DNA from: JASSUD01 sp031963045
GTDB lineage: Bacteria; Pseudomonadota; Gammaproteobacteria; Burkholderiales; Burkholderiaceae
Assembly: GCA_031963045.1 (NCBI GenBank)
Contig: JASSUK010000032.1
Coordinates: 1 to 64,000, forward strand
Reading direction: 5' to 3'
DNA: 64,000 nt
In this document: piece after piece, positions 7,604-16,584 of the stretch
How the letters are laid out: each line of letters begins with the position of its first letter
How positions within the stretch are numbered: the stretch's first letter is position 1
Notes under the pieces: model-generated
The model's input: only the letters and a program-made list of their open reading frames with translations
What the model was told of the DNA's origin: nothing
Databases searched by the model: none
Position numbers and translations under genes: made by a program

Positions 7604-8119
7604 ATGCGTTCCCTGATTCATCGCTTGCATATTATTTTGTTTGTGCTCTCGCTTGCCTGTGCGCTCTCCGTAATTAATGCAACCTATGCGCAGCGCAATC
7701 TTTTTATTGCGCTTGAGCACGCGCAAAACCAAGCACAACAGTTACAGCAAGAAGCATCACGACTGCAGTATCAACAAGGAGCCCTCTCCAAGACTTCACG
7801 TATTGAGAATATTGCGTTGCGCCAACTTGCTATGAAGCCTGTGCAATCTGTACAAACCCAGTATTTACAACGCACGGTGACTGCTTCTGCGTCTAAACCA
7901 GGCATGGGGCCAAGCAATCAATTTGCATCTGCTAGATCTGTGTCCGCGCAACATACCGTGCCAGCAACCAAGCAGGTGGCTCTGTCGAAAAAACAGGATG
8001 TCCGCCCGGCTCCTTCTTCAGCAGCACCCAGCGGTCCTCGGTCGCGCACTTCGCCAACAGTGATATCTGTGTTGCAGATAGAGATGGCTTCTTTAGAAAG
8101 TGCTAGAGGCCCCTTGTGA
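7604..8119 (+). CDS. ftsL: Cell division protein FtsL with unusual C-terminal tail
   Basis: 171 residues. A short cytoplasmic start, one transmembrane segment (about 8-28) and a periplasmic coiled coil (about 35-80, LEHAQNQAQQLQQEASRL...) give the bitopic FtsL plan. FtsL forms the FtsQLB complex that activates FtsW-FtsI. Typical betaproteobacterial FtsL is ~110 residues. Here a further ~70 residues of Ser/Ala/Pro/Thr-rich, probably unfolded sequence follow the coiled coil. A 190-base gap separates it from rsmH; GAAAGG precedes the ATG. The stop overlaps the GTG of ftsI (GTGA), implying coupled translation. Confidence 0.88.
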   Translation: MRSLIHRLHIILFVLSLACALSVINATYAQRNLFIALEHAQNQAQQLQQEASRLQYQQGALSKTSRIENIALRQLAMKPVQSVQTQYLQRTVTASASKPGMGPSNQFASARSVSAQHTVPATKQVALSKKQDVRPAPSSAAPSGPRSRTSPTVISVLQIEMASLESARGPL

Positions 8120-10389
8120 AATTAAAAGGCGGCTCACCCCCTGTTGCAGACACGCATCGCACGCCTTCGGTACTTTTGCCTCATACAAGGCATCGGCCTG
8201 GCACGTTGCAGCTGCCGATGTGGCGCTCGAAGTTGATAGTCTTTTTTTTATTTATAGCTTTTATGGTCATGTTGGGCCGTGCTTTTTGGATTCAAGGTCC
8301 TGGTAATGATTTTTATCAAAAACAGGGTGAGAGTCGTTATCAACGCACATTGGAATTAAGTGCTACCCGCGGCAAAATTTTTGATCGCAATGGGGTAGTC
8401 CTGGCAACGAGCCTACCGGTTCGCGCCATCTGGGCTATTCCAGAAGATGTGCCTGATATTTTTTTAGCTTCTACTAAACAATTTGCAGCTTGTCAGGCTT
8501 CTGCAAACCCAACAGAAATTGAAAAGCCTGTAGGCAAAATGCCAGGGAAAAAGCAGCGTGCTGTAGATGCTGCACCGCTTGTTTGTGCAGAGATTAAACA
8601 ACGTACGCAATCTCAATCATCTTCTGTATCTGCACCCGCATCGGTTGCTACTACGCTTTCTGCAGGGCCTGTGGACAAAAAAATTGCGGCTGCAGCGCGC
8701 TCACCGGACAAGCTTATTGCACTCAGTCAGCTCTTAGATCTAAGCGTAGCTGAATTGCAAGCCAAACTGGCGTCTGATCGCTCTTTTGTCTATTTGAAAC
8801 GTCAAGTTTCTATGGAGCGTGCAGCAAAAATTGCTGCGCTGGGAATACCGGGTATTTATCAGCGCAAAGAGTACAAACGGTTTTACCCAGAAGGTGAAAT
8901 TACCGCGCACTTGATTGGGTTTACCAATATTGAAGATAAAGGACAAGAAGGAGTTGAGCTAGGATTTCAGTCTCAACTTGCTGGCATTCCAGGAAGCCGC
9001 CGAGTGATTAAGGATCGTATGGGGCGAATCGTAGAGGATGTCGATCAATTGGTTACACCTCGTGATGGGCAAGATTTAACCCTGTCAGTCGATAGCAAGA
9101 TTCAGTACATCACGTACACCGCTTTGAAAAAAGCCATTGCACTCAATCAAGCGCGTTCAGGTGCAGCCATCGTCGTAGATGCACGAACGGGCGAAGTGTT
9201 AGCTTTAGTGAATTACCCCATTTATAACCCGAATGACCGCACACATTTAACAGGTGAACAAGTGCGCAACCGCGTACTAACCGATACCTTTGAACCCGGC
9301 TCGATTATGAAGCCTTTTATTGCTGCGCTAGCACTTGACCTTCACCGCGTGACTCCATCGAGCACGGTGTATACCGGACCTGGGTATTACATGATCGATG
9401 GAGCAAAAATTAGCGATGTCAGTAATCACGGAACGTTGAATGTGGCGGGCGTTATTCAAAAATCAAGCAATGTAGGGATCAGCAAAATTGCTTTGCAGCT
9501 AAAGCCTGAAGAAATGTGGAATATGTTCACCAGTGTTGGATTTGGCCAAGCCCCAAACGTAGGTTTTCCCGGGGCGGTTTCTGGTCGTGTACGCCCTTGG
9601 AAAAGTTGGCGTCGCATTGAGCAGGCAACCATGTCATATGGGTATGGTGTTTCAACCTCCCTCTTTCAGATGGCACGTGCTTACACGGTTTTTGCTCATG
9701 GTGGACAGCTCTTACCACTGACGCTTTTCAAACATGATGAAGACAGCCTCACCGGCACACAAATCTTCTCTGCGCAAACCGCACGAGCCGTTAGCTCTAT
9801 GCTAGAAAGTGTAATTGCACCCGGAGGAACCGCTCCTAATGCACAAGTTCCTGGATATCGGGTAGGCGGCAAAACTAGCACAGCTTACGAACACACCAAA
9901 AAAGGATATGACCGCTCTAAATATCGCTCCTCGATCGTTTTGCTCGGCCCTACACCGAATGCGCTTTTTATCGTGGCTGTGTCCATCGACCGTCCCAGTG
10001 CAGGTCAGCATTTTGGCGGGAGAGTAGCAGGCCCTGTGGCTTCAGAAATTCTAGGCAGCACTTTGCGCGTACGCAATATCGCGCCGCAAAAACCTTTTGA
10101 TACTTGCACCGCACCAGCTGGACAAAAAGGGAATGCAGCTAAAAACTGCCCAACTACGGGGAAAACTGCTTCAGCTTCCCGTTCAATGTCGGTTGCACAC
10201 GCTTCACCTAGAGCTAGACACTTACGATCACGCGACACAATAGACCTCTTTCGCGGCCCCGTAGCAAGGAATTCCTTTGATGCCAGTACACTAGTACGGC
10301 AAGGAGGAATGACGCCGCTACGGGGTTGCGAAAGAGGTCTAAGGTCGGGTGCATTGCTGTTTGCATCTATAGCAGGAGGTCGGCCATGA
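8116..10389 (+). CDS. ftsI: FtsI (PBP3), septal peptidoglycan transpeptidase, with KTS in place of KTG
   Basis: 757 residues from a GTG overlapping ftsL. One transmembrane segment (about 38-58) is followed by the pedestal domain and a transpeptidase domain with catalytic SIMK (S396-K399) and SSN (S450-N452). The third motif reads K586-T587-S588-T589, where class B PBPs have KTGT; the codon is AGC, one base from GGC. An insertion rich in Ser, Ala, Lys and Gln (about 115-200) and a ~100-residue C-terminal extension rich in Arg/Ser make it much longer than the usual ~590. Part of the extension is encoded by the inverted repeat at 10241-10341. The enzyme crosslinks septal peptidoglycan with FtsW. 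The stop overlaps murE (ATGA). Confidence 0.93.
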   Translation: MKLKGGSPPVADTHRTPSVLLPHTRHRPGTLQLPMWRSKLIVFFLFIAFMVMLGRAFWIQGPGNDFYQKQGESRYQRTLELSATRGKIFDRNGVVLATSLPVRAIWAIPEDVPDIFLASTKQFAACQASANPTEIEKPVGKMPGKKQRAVDAAPLVCAEIKQRTQSQSSSVSAPASVATTLSAGPVDKKIAAAARSPDKLIALSQLLDLSVAELQAKLASDRSFVYLKRQVSMERAAKIAALGIPGIYQRKEYKRFYPEGEITAHLIGFTNIEDKGQEGVELGFQSQLAGIPGSRRVIKDRMGRIVEDVDQLVTPRDGQDLTLSVDSKIQYITYTALKKAIALNQARSGAAIVVDARTGEVLALVNYPIYNPNDRTHLTGEQVRNRVLTDTFEPGSIMKPFIAALALDLHRVTPSSTVYTGPGYYMIDGAKISDVSNHGTLNVAGVIQKSSNVGISKIALQLKPEEMWNMFTSVGFGQAPNVGFPGAVSGRVRPWKSWRRIEQATMSYGYGVSTSLFQMARAYTVFAHGGQLLPLTLFKHDEDSLTGTQIFSAQTARAVSSMLESVIAPGGTAPNAQVPGYRVGGKTSTAYEHTKKGYDRSKYRSSIVLLGPTPNALFIVAVSIDRPSAGQHFGGRVAGPVASEILGSTLRVRNIAPQKPFDTCTAPAGQKGNAAKNCPTTGKTASASRSMSVAHASPRARHLRSRDTIDLFRGPVARNSFDASTLVRQGGMTPLRGCERGLRSGALLFASIAGGRP
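10241..10341. repeat. 25-bp inverted repeat inside the 3' end of ftsI
   Basis: Arms 10241-10265 (AGACCTCTTTCGC..CCCCGTAGC) and 10317-10341 are inverted copies with only two mismatches (GG versus AA) around a 51-base spacer. The spacer contains AAGGAATTCCTT and TAC-TAGTA palindromes. It lies in the coding sequence of the FtsI C-terminal extension, 45 bases before the murE start. It could be an inserted miniature element or an RNA hairpin that affects murE translation. Confidence 0.8.
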
Positions 10390-12203
10390 CAGTGTTTGCT
10401 CCTTTGCAATCTAAATCTTTTGCTATAAATACCATCGCTCCAGCGCTAGATGCCACACTGGAATCTGCTTTTTATACAGCACTTGAGGCGCTCAAAACCC
10501 ATCTGGCACCCACCGCGCATCTGCGTACAGATAGCCGAGACATTGAGCCTGGCGATGCTTTTTTAGCTTATGCAGTCGAAGGTCTGGATCTCCAATCCTA
10601 CATCCAGGATGCATTGCGCCAAGGTGCAAGCGTGGTGCTGTACGAGCCTGCCACCTTTTCTACCGTTGACCCTGTTGCACTGCAATCAGGCATGGTGCAA
10701 GCCATTCCTGGGTTGGCCAAATTAGCAGGCCCACTTGCCAGCACTTGGTACGGTGAGCCAAGTGCAGATCTCTTTTTGGTAGGGATCACGGGTACGAATG
10801 GAAAAACGTCTTGTAGCCATTGGATTGCTCAAGCATTGTGTGGGCTGCATCTGCCTTGCGGAATAATTGGAACACTGGGAAGTGGGCCGCTTAACCAGCT
10901 TACTTCCACAGGTTTTACGACACCGAATGCACCGCAGTTTCAGTATCAGCTAGCGCAATTACGTGATGCAAAATTGCGTGCTGTGGCACTGGAAGCCTCT
11001 TCTCACGCGCTACATCTTGGCCGCTTAAATGGCACCGCACTGGATGTAGCCGTATTTACCAATCTCAGCCAGGACCATCTGGACTATCACGGCACATTTG
11101 AAGCCTACGCAGCAGCTAAGCAACAGCTCTTAGAATGGCCAAATTTAAGCTATGTCGTCATCAATCGAGATGATCCCGTCGGCGCCCTTTGGTTAACACG
11201 CATCCAAGGCTCCACGCATGCGATTGCATATGGCATACATACCGATGCCACTAGCCACACTGCACAACCTCCATTGGTAGATCTCTCTAATACAATGGAT
11301 TGGCCAACCTATGCAGCCACTAGCAAAGCAGCGCAGGCCACGGCTACCGCAAAAGGGAGCACCAGCACGCTACCCGAATTTGTCTATGCCTCCAAATTAC
11401 GCGCTACCTCACGAGGCACGGCTTTTGAAGTGCATTCAAGCTGGGGGAATGGAGAGGTAGAGATTGCTGCACTAGGTGCATTCAATGTGAGCAATGCGCT
11501 TGCGGTATTAGCTACGCTCATCGCTGCGCATATTCCATTTAAGCGTGCATTGGCACAGCTTGCGAAGCTAACACCCGTAGCTGGGCGCATGCAAAAAGTG
11601 GGCGGCAATTTACAAGCCAATGAGCCGCTTGTTGTTATCGATTATGCACATACTCCTGATGCACTTGAAAAGGCGCTCAGTGTATTGCGCGCAGTCGCAC
11701 AACAACGAGGTGGTGAACTAGCCTGTGTAGTGGGTTGTGGAGGGAATCGAGATGCGCAAAAACGCTCGATGATGGGCAAAATTGCCGAGCAGCTCGCTGA
11801 TAAAGTGGTACTCACTAGCGATAACCCACGCAACGAAATACCCGCAGCCATTATTGATGCCATAGCGCTGGGCATGGACCACCCAGCGCAGGCAAAACGC
11901 ATTGAAGATCGCGCAGTGGCTATTTTGCAAACCATTCGTCAAGCACATGCGAGGGATGTCGTAATACTTGCCGGCAAAGGACATGAAGCCACACAAGAAA
12001 TTCAAGGTAAAAAGCTTCCATTTTCTGATCATGACCATGCTCGTCTAGCGCTAGCAGCACGAGGATCTAAAAATGCTTTGTCCCACGCGGCAAACCAAGA
12101 AGCCCCCTTGCATAAGCAAAATACATTGCGCGAAATAGTGCCCCACACTGCGTATTCCTCAGAGCCTGCTTTGACGGACGATAGAAAAGGAGGCAAGCAG
12201 TGA
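10386..12203 (+). CDS. murE: UDP-MurNAc-L-Ala-D-Glu:meso-diaminopimelate ligase
   Basis: 605 residues from the ATG at 10386, placed by AGCAGGAGGT just upstream and by the ATGA overlap with ftsI. A longer frame from 10326 would run inside ftsI. The P-loop GITGTNGKTS (~132-141) binds ATP. The DNPR motif (about 479-482) is the signature of enzymes that add meso-DAP rather than lysine, so the peptidoglycan should be the DAP type. A ~35-residue Ala/Thr-rich insertion lies around 300-330. The cytoplasmic ligase adds the third residue of the stem peptide. The stop overlaps murF. Confidence 0.95.
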   Translation: MTVFAPLQSKSFAINTIAPALDATLESAFYTALEALKTHLAPTAHLRTDSRDIEPGDAFLAYAVEGLDLQSYIQDALRQGASVVLYEPATFSTVDPVALQSGMVQAIPGLAKLAGPLASTWYGEPSADLFLVGITGTNGKTSCSHWIAQALCGLHLPCGIIGTLGSGPLNQLTSTGFTTPNAPQFQYQLAQLRDAKLRAVALEASSHALHLGRLNGTALDVAVFTNLSQDHLDYHGTFEAYAAAKQQLLEWPNLSYVVINRDDPVGALWLTRIQGSTHAIAYGIHTDATSHTAQPPLVDLSNTMDWPTYAATSKAAQATATAKGSTSTLPEFVYASKLRATSRGTAFEVHSSWGNGEVEIAALGAFNVSNALAVLATLIAAHIPFKRALAQLAKLTPVAGRMQKVGGNLQANEPLVVIDYAHTPDALEKALSVLRAVAQQRGGELACVVGCGGNRDAQKRSMMGKIAEQLADKVVLTSDNPRNEIPAAIIDAIALGMDHPAQAKRIEDRAVAILQTIRQAHARDVVILAGKGHEATQEIQGKKLPFSDHDHARLALAARGSKNALSHAANQEAPLHKQNTLREIVPHTAYSSEPALTDDRKGGKQ

Positions 12204-13666
12204 CCGTACTTTCTCTATCATTATCACAAGCTGCAAGCTGGATTCCAGGCGCTCGCGTAGTGGGCGACCCAGCTACGATTTTTACTAGCGTAGCTATCGA
12301 TAGCCGTACTTTAAAGCCTGGGGCTTTATTTGTCGCACTGCCCGGAGAACGGGTGGATGGACATCAATTTCTGACGCAGGCTGCAACACAAGGCGCTAGC
12401 GCCGCATTAGTGTCACAAGCCTATGAACTGGGTAGTACCACAGAGTATGCCCGCACCCTTGTATTGCCTGCACTGCACGTACCCGATACCCGCCTAGCAC
12501 TGGGTGTGCTAGCGCGGAACTGGCGCGCTTCTTTTACACTGCCAGTAGTTGCTGTGACAGGTAGCAATGGCAAGACTACGGTTAAAGAGATGCTCGCTGC
12601 CATTTTTGCGGCAGCAGTAGGTCAGGAGCATCGGCTCGCCACACAAGGCAATTTAAATAATGAGCTAGGGGTGCCTTTAAGCTTGCTGCGTCTCCAAAAG
12701 ATGCATCGTCTTGCGGTTATTGAGCTTGGCATGAATCACCCTGGTGAAACTAAGTACCTCGCAGGGCTGATTCAACCCACCGTTGCGCTCATTAATAATG
12801 CACAACGCGAGCACCAAGAATTTATGGCCAGTGTTGAAGCTGTAGCACTAGAGCACCGAGGCGTATTGCATGCACTTGCCTCGGATGGAGTAGCTGTTTT
12901 TCCAGCAGATGATCCGTACACCCCTATCTGGCGTGAAGCAGTGGGCCCGCGTCGGATTCTGGATTTTGCGCTGCACGATGCGCGCAACCCTTCTACACGC
13001 ACAGAGTCTGCGGCTGTACAAGGCATAGCCATGTCTGATCAAGCCTTGGGTGATAACGCACTACAGATTGATACTCCCGCGGGTTCTATCTCCGTTAAAT
13101 TGCAAGCACTGGGCGCGCACAATCAACGCAATGCGCTAGCGGCCACTGCAGCGGCATTGGCAACAGGGGTTGAGCTGCAAGCCATCAAGCAGGGTTTAGA
13201 GTCTTTCTTGCCTGTTTCAGGTCGCCTAGCACTGCAACCCATCACTGCAGGGGCGTTGGCTGGAATCCGGGTGATCGATGACAGCTATAACGCTAACCCT
13301 GACTCCATGCGCGCAGCTATTGATGTGCTCGCCCATTATGCAAGTCCACGTGTACTAGTGATGGGTGATATGGGAGAAGTCGGCTCACAAAGCCTGGCTT
13401 TTCACCATGAAATTGGAATCTATGCGCGCACTCAGGGCATCGACACACTCTATACCTTGGGTAAAGACAGCTATTACACCTGCAAAGCATTTGGTGCAGG
13501 AGCAACGCATTTTGATGCGCTTGAACCCTTGGTGCGCTGCATGCAAAGCAATGGCTTTGATAAACAGGCCACCGTGCTTGTAAAAGGATCGCGCTTTATG
13601 AAAATGGAACGCGTTATCCAAAAACTTTCCGACTCACAGTGTGCTCAATCACCAGGGGCACATTGA
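12200..13666 (+). CDS. murF: UDP-MurNAc-tripeptide:D-Ala-D-Ala ligase
   Basis: 488 residues from a GTG overlapping the murE stop (GTGA). Mur ligase signatures: P-loop VTGSNGKTTVKEML (~residues 117-130), NLNNELGVPLSLL, the conserved ELGMNHPGE block, HNQRNALAA and DDSYNANPDSM. MurF adds D-Ala-D-Ala (made by Ddl, encoded at 20499) to the UDP-MurNAc-tripeptide in the cytoplasm. Length is slightly above the usual ~455, with no striking insertion. A 66-base gap to mraY is small enough for one transcript. Confidence 0.95.
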   Translation: MTVLSLSLSQAASWIPGARVVGDPATIFTSVAIDSRTLKPGALFVALPGERVDGHQFLTQAATQGASAALVSQAYELGSTTEYARTLVLPALHVPDTRLALGVLARNWRASFTLPVVAVTGSNGKTTVKEMLAAIFAAAVGQEHRLATQGNLNNELGVPLSLLRLQKMHRLAVIELGMNHPGETKYLAGLIQPTVALINNAQREHQEFMASVEAVALEHRGVLHALASDGVAVFPADDPYTPIWREAVGPRRILDFALHDARNPSTRTESAAVQGIAMSDQALGDNALQIDTPAGSISVKLQALGAHNQRNALAATAAALATGVELQAIKQGLESFLPVSGRLALQPITAGALAGIRVIDDSYNANPDSMRAAIDVLAHYASPRVLVMGDMGEVGSQSLAFHHEIGIYARTQGIDTLYTLGKDSYYTCKAFGAGATHFDALEPLVRCMQSNGFDKQATVLVKGSRFMKMERVIQKLSDSQCAQSPGAH

Positions 13667-13732
13667 GAGCCTGTATAACTCATTTTTACTTTACTGCTCA
13701 CAGGCAAATTCGACTGGATTCAAGGACGTTTC

Positions 13733-14902
13733 ATGCTGCTACTTTTAGCGCACTGGCTACAAAACGATTTTAGCTTTTTGCGTGTTATCAATTACCTGAC
13801 GTTTCGCGCCATGATGGGAACGATGACTGCTTTGCTCATTGGACTGCTCTGCGGCCCCATGGTTATTCGCTGGTTAACCGCGCTGAAGATGGGTCAAGCA
13901 GTGCGCACCAATGGCCCAGGCACCCATTTGGTAAAGTCCGGCACCCCTACGATGGGGGGAGTACTGATTTTATTAAGTATCGGCATTTCCACTTTATTGT
14001 GGGCAGATTTAAGTAACCGCTTTATTTGGGTATTGTTACTAGTGACATTGGGCTATGGCCTGGTGGGCTGGGTAGATGACTATCGCAAAGTCGTACGCCA
14101 AGACCCTAATGGAATGGCATCGAGAGAAAAGTATTTTTGGCAGTCTCTCATTGGAATAGCTGCTGCAGTATATTTGGCATTTAGCTTGTCTGAAACCGGC
14201 AATGGGAATGCTTTTGACGTATTTATGACCTGGTTTCACCAAGGTTTGCCACAACATTTATCTACCCGTACTGACTTATGGGTCCCCTTTTTTAAATCAG
14301 TTAGCTATCCACTAGGTCTGTATGGTTTTATAGCGCTTAGTTATTTTGTGATTGTGGGTTCTAGCAATGCCGTGAATTTGACTGATGGCCTGGATGGCTT
14401 AGTCATTATGCCCATTGTGTTAGTAGGTACGGCTCTGGGTGTTTTCGCTTACGTGATGGGCAGTGCCGTATATGCCAAATATTTGCTCTTTCCATTTGTA
14501 CCCGGTGCGGGCGAGGTATTGGTTTTTTGCGCAGCACTAGGTGGCGCAGGGTTAGGTTTTCTTTGGTACAACACCCATCCTGCTCGTGTATTTATGGGTG
14601 ATGTTGGCGCGCTAGCGCTTGGCGGTGCACTCGGCACGATCGCTATTATTGTGCGACAAGAGATTGTGTTGTTTGTGATGGGAGGTGTTTTTGTAGCAGA
14701 AACGCTTTCTGTGATGTTGCAAGTTACTTGGTTTAAATACACCAAGCTGCGCTATGGCACGGGTCGGCGTATTTTTAGAATGGCTCCTCTACATCACCAT
14801 TTTGAGCTATGTGGCTGGCCTGAAACACAGGTTGTAGTGCGTTTTTGGATTGTGACTTTTATTTTGGTGATGATTGGCTTATCCACGCTGAAGTTGCGTT
14901 AG
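13733..14902 (+). CDS. mraY: Phospho-MurNAc-pentapeptide transferase MraY
   Basis: 389 residues, the expected length, with about ten hydrophobic segments. Motifs GTPTMGG (~68-74), WVDDYRKV, SSNAVNLTDGLDGL, FMGDVGALALGG and PLHHHFEL are diagnostic. MraY moves phospho-MurNAc-pentapeptide onto undecaprenyl phosphate, making lipid I at the inner face of the membrane. ATG at 13733 after AAGGACG. Immediately after the stop, 14 bases (ACCACCAACCTACC) match the end of the palindromic repeat family, perhaps a remnant. Confidence 0.97.
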   Translation: MLLLLAHWLQNDFSFLRVINYLTFRAMMGTMTALLIGLLCGPMVIRWLTALKMGQAVRTNGPGTHLVKSGTPTMGGVLILLSIGISTLLWADLSNRFIWVLLLVTLGYGLVGWVDDYRKVVRQDPNGMASREKYFWQSLIGIAAAVYLAFSLSETGNGNAFDVFMTWFHQGLPQHLSTRTDLWVPFFKSVSYPLGLYGFIALSYFVIVGSSNAVNLTDGLDGLVIMPIVLVGTALGVFAYVMGSAVYAKYLLFPFVPGAGEVLVFCAALGGAGLGFLWYNTHPARVFMGDVGALALGGALGTIAIIVRQEIVLFVMGGVFVAETLSVMLQVTWFKYTKLRYGTGRRIFRMAPLHHHFELCGWPETQVVVRFWIVTFILVMIGLSTLKLR

Positions 14903-14946
14903 ACCACCAACCTACCTATTATTTTATTTTGAATTGATATTTTTTT

Positions 14947-16584
14947 ATGATGCTCGGCTCCTTTTTACATCCCACCGTCCTTGTTTTAGGACTTGGCGAC
15001 TCCGGTCTCGCAATGGCGAGCTGGTGCGCACGCCAGGGGTGCGAGCTCTATTTGGCGGATACTCGGCAAACGCCTCCTAATATGGAGCGTTTTGATACAC
15101 GCGGCATCACCTATCATGCGCTGGAATGCGGCCCTTTTACGCCTGATTTGCTTGATTTGCATGAGACCCATACTCAACAACCTGCACGCTCCATTGAGTT
15201 AATTGCATTGAGCCCCGGTCTATCGCCACTAGAGCCGGGTTTAGCGAGTTTGCTTGAAGCCGCGCAAAATCGTGGCATTCCAGTATGGGGCGAACTTGAA
15301 TTTTTTTCGCAGGCACTCAAAGCCTTACGCCCTCAAGGATATGCCCCCAAAGTCCTAGCTATTACCGGTACAAACGGAAAAACTACGACTACTGCGCTCA
15401 CAGGTCTACTTTGCAAACAAGCTGGGCTGCGCACCGCCATCGCTGGCAATATAGGCCCAAGCCTACTCGACGAACTTGCTTGCGCACTTAACCCGAAGGG
15501 CGATATATCCACGCCCAATAGCAACTGCCTATCTGCTGTAGCGGACATCGCCCCTACTTTGCCTGAAGTATGGGTCTTAGAACTTTCTAGTTTCCAGCTG
15601 CAAGCAACCTCTAGCTTCTGTCCCGATGCAGCTGCATTGCTTAATATGTCCGTGGATCACTTAGACTGGCATGAAACCTTTGAAGCTTATGCCCATGCAA
15701 AAGCCCGTATATTTGGACCTACTGCCTCTACCTCTGGCGACGGCGACACACACCCCGAGCCACAAACGATACGCATCTTAAATCGAAATGATCCACATAC
15801 CTTGCGCTTTGCACAAGAACGTGATGTTGCACGCGCGCCCTCTGTTCATCCTCACCGCACAGTGACTTTCGGATTAGATGCTCCTCAATATCCAGGGGAT
15901 TGGGGCATCATTGAAGCCCCCACTATGACGTGGCTAGTACGCGCTAAACCATCGCAAGAGACGGATGAACCCCAAAAGGCTATCCAGATTGAATACATTA
16001 TTCCTGCGAATGCCTTACGTATTGCTGGCCGTCATAACTTAGCCAATGCCTTGGCTGCACTTGCACTATGCAGCACACTCGATGTGCCACTTACTTCTTT
16101 CTTACAAGGTCTGCGCGAGTATTCAGGAGAAGCACATCGTTTTGAGCATGTCGCTTCTTTTGATGGGCTGCGCTTTATCGATGATAGTAAAGCTACCAAT
16201 GTGGGAGCAACGCTTGCAGCCCTAAATGGCCTAGTGAGCGATGGCCATCAACATGTAGTGTTGATTTTGGGCGGACAAGGCAAAGGGCAAGATTTTTCCG
16301 GACTGGTGGAGCCGGTCGCGCAGACTTGCAAAGCCGTTATGCTCATTGGGCAGGCTGCGTCTGATTTACGTGCGACACTTTTACCGAGCGGCATTCCTCT
16401 TTACGACTGCGCAACCCTTGAAGAGGCTACGCGAACAGCGGCTGCTTTGGCAGAACCGGGCAATACTATTTTGCTCTCTCCCTGCTGCGCCAGCTTAGAC
16501 ATGTTTCGCAATTACATCCATCGCGCAGAAGTCTTTCGGCATATGGTCAGCGAACTTGCAGCCGATTCCGGGGTGATGGTATGA
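14947..16584 (+). CDS. murD: UDP-MurNAc-L-alanine:D-glutamate ligase
   Basis: 545 residues, about 40 longer than related betaproteobacterial MurD. Visible features are the N-terminal Rossmann-like VLGLGDSGLAMASWCARQG, P-loop AITGTNGKTTTTAL (~139-152), VLELSSFQL, LNMSVDHLDWH, GRHNLANALAA and the late FIDDSKATNVGAT. Extra Thr/Ser/Asp-rich residues (about 258-275) account for part of the added length. It adds D-Glu to UDP-MurNAc-L-Ala in the cytoplasm. The stop forms an ATGA overlap with ftsW. Confidence 0.95.
   Translation: MMLGSFLHPTVLVLGLGDSGLAMASWCARQGCELYLADTRQTPPNMERFDTRGITYHALECGPFTPDLLDLHETHTQQPARSIELIALSPGLSPLEPGLASLLEAAQNRGIPVWGELEFFSQALKALRPQGYAPKVLAITGTNGKTTTTALTGLLCKQAGLRTAIAGNIGPSLLDELACALNPKGDISTPNSNCLSAVADIAPTLPEVWVLELSSFQLQATSSFCPDAAALLNMSVDHLDWHETFEAYAHAKARIFGPTASTSGDGDTHPEPQTIRILNRNDPHTLRFAQERDVARAPSVHPHRTVTFGLDAPQYPGDWGIIEAPTMTWLVRAKPSQETDEPQKAIQIEYIIPANALRIAGRHNLANALAALALCSTLDVPLTSFLQGLREYSGEAHRFEHVASFDGLRFIDDSKATNVGATLAALNGLVSDGHQHVVLILGGQGKGQDFSGLVEPVAQTCKAVMLIGQAASDLRATLLPSGIPLYDCATLEEATRTAAALAEPGNTILLSPCCASLDMFRNYIHRAEVFRHMVSELAADSGVMV

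Noticed and set aside
10005..10409. 134-codon minus-strand frame over the ftsI/murE junction
   Set aside because: Overlaps the real genes and the inverted repeat; composition is that of a shadow frame.
14903..14916. 14-base match (ACCACCAACCTACC) to the repeat end after mraY
   Set aside because: Too short to call a repeat copy with confidence; could be chance or a worn remnant.
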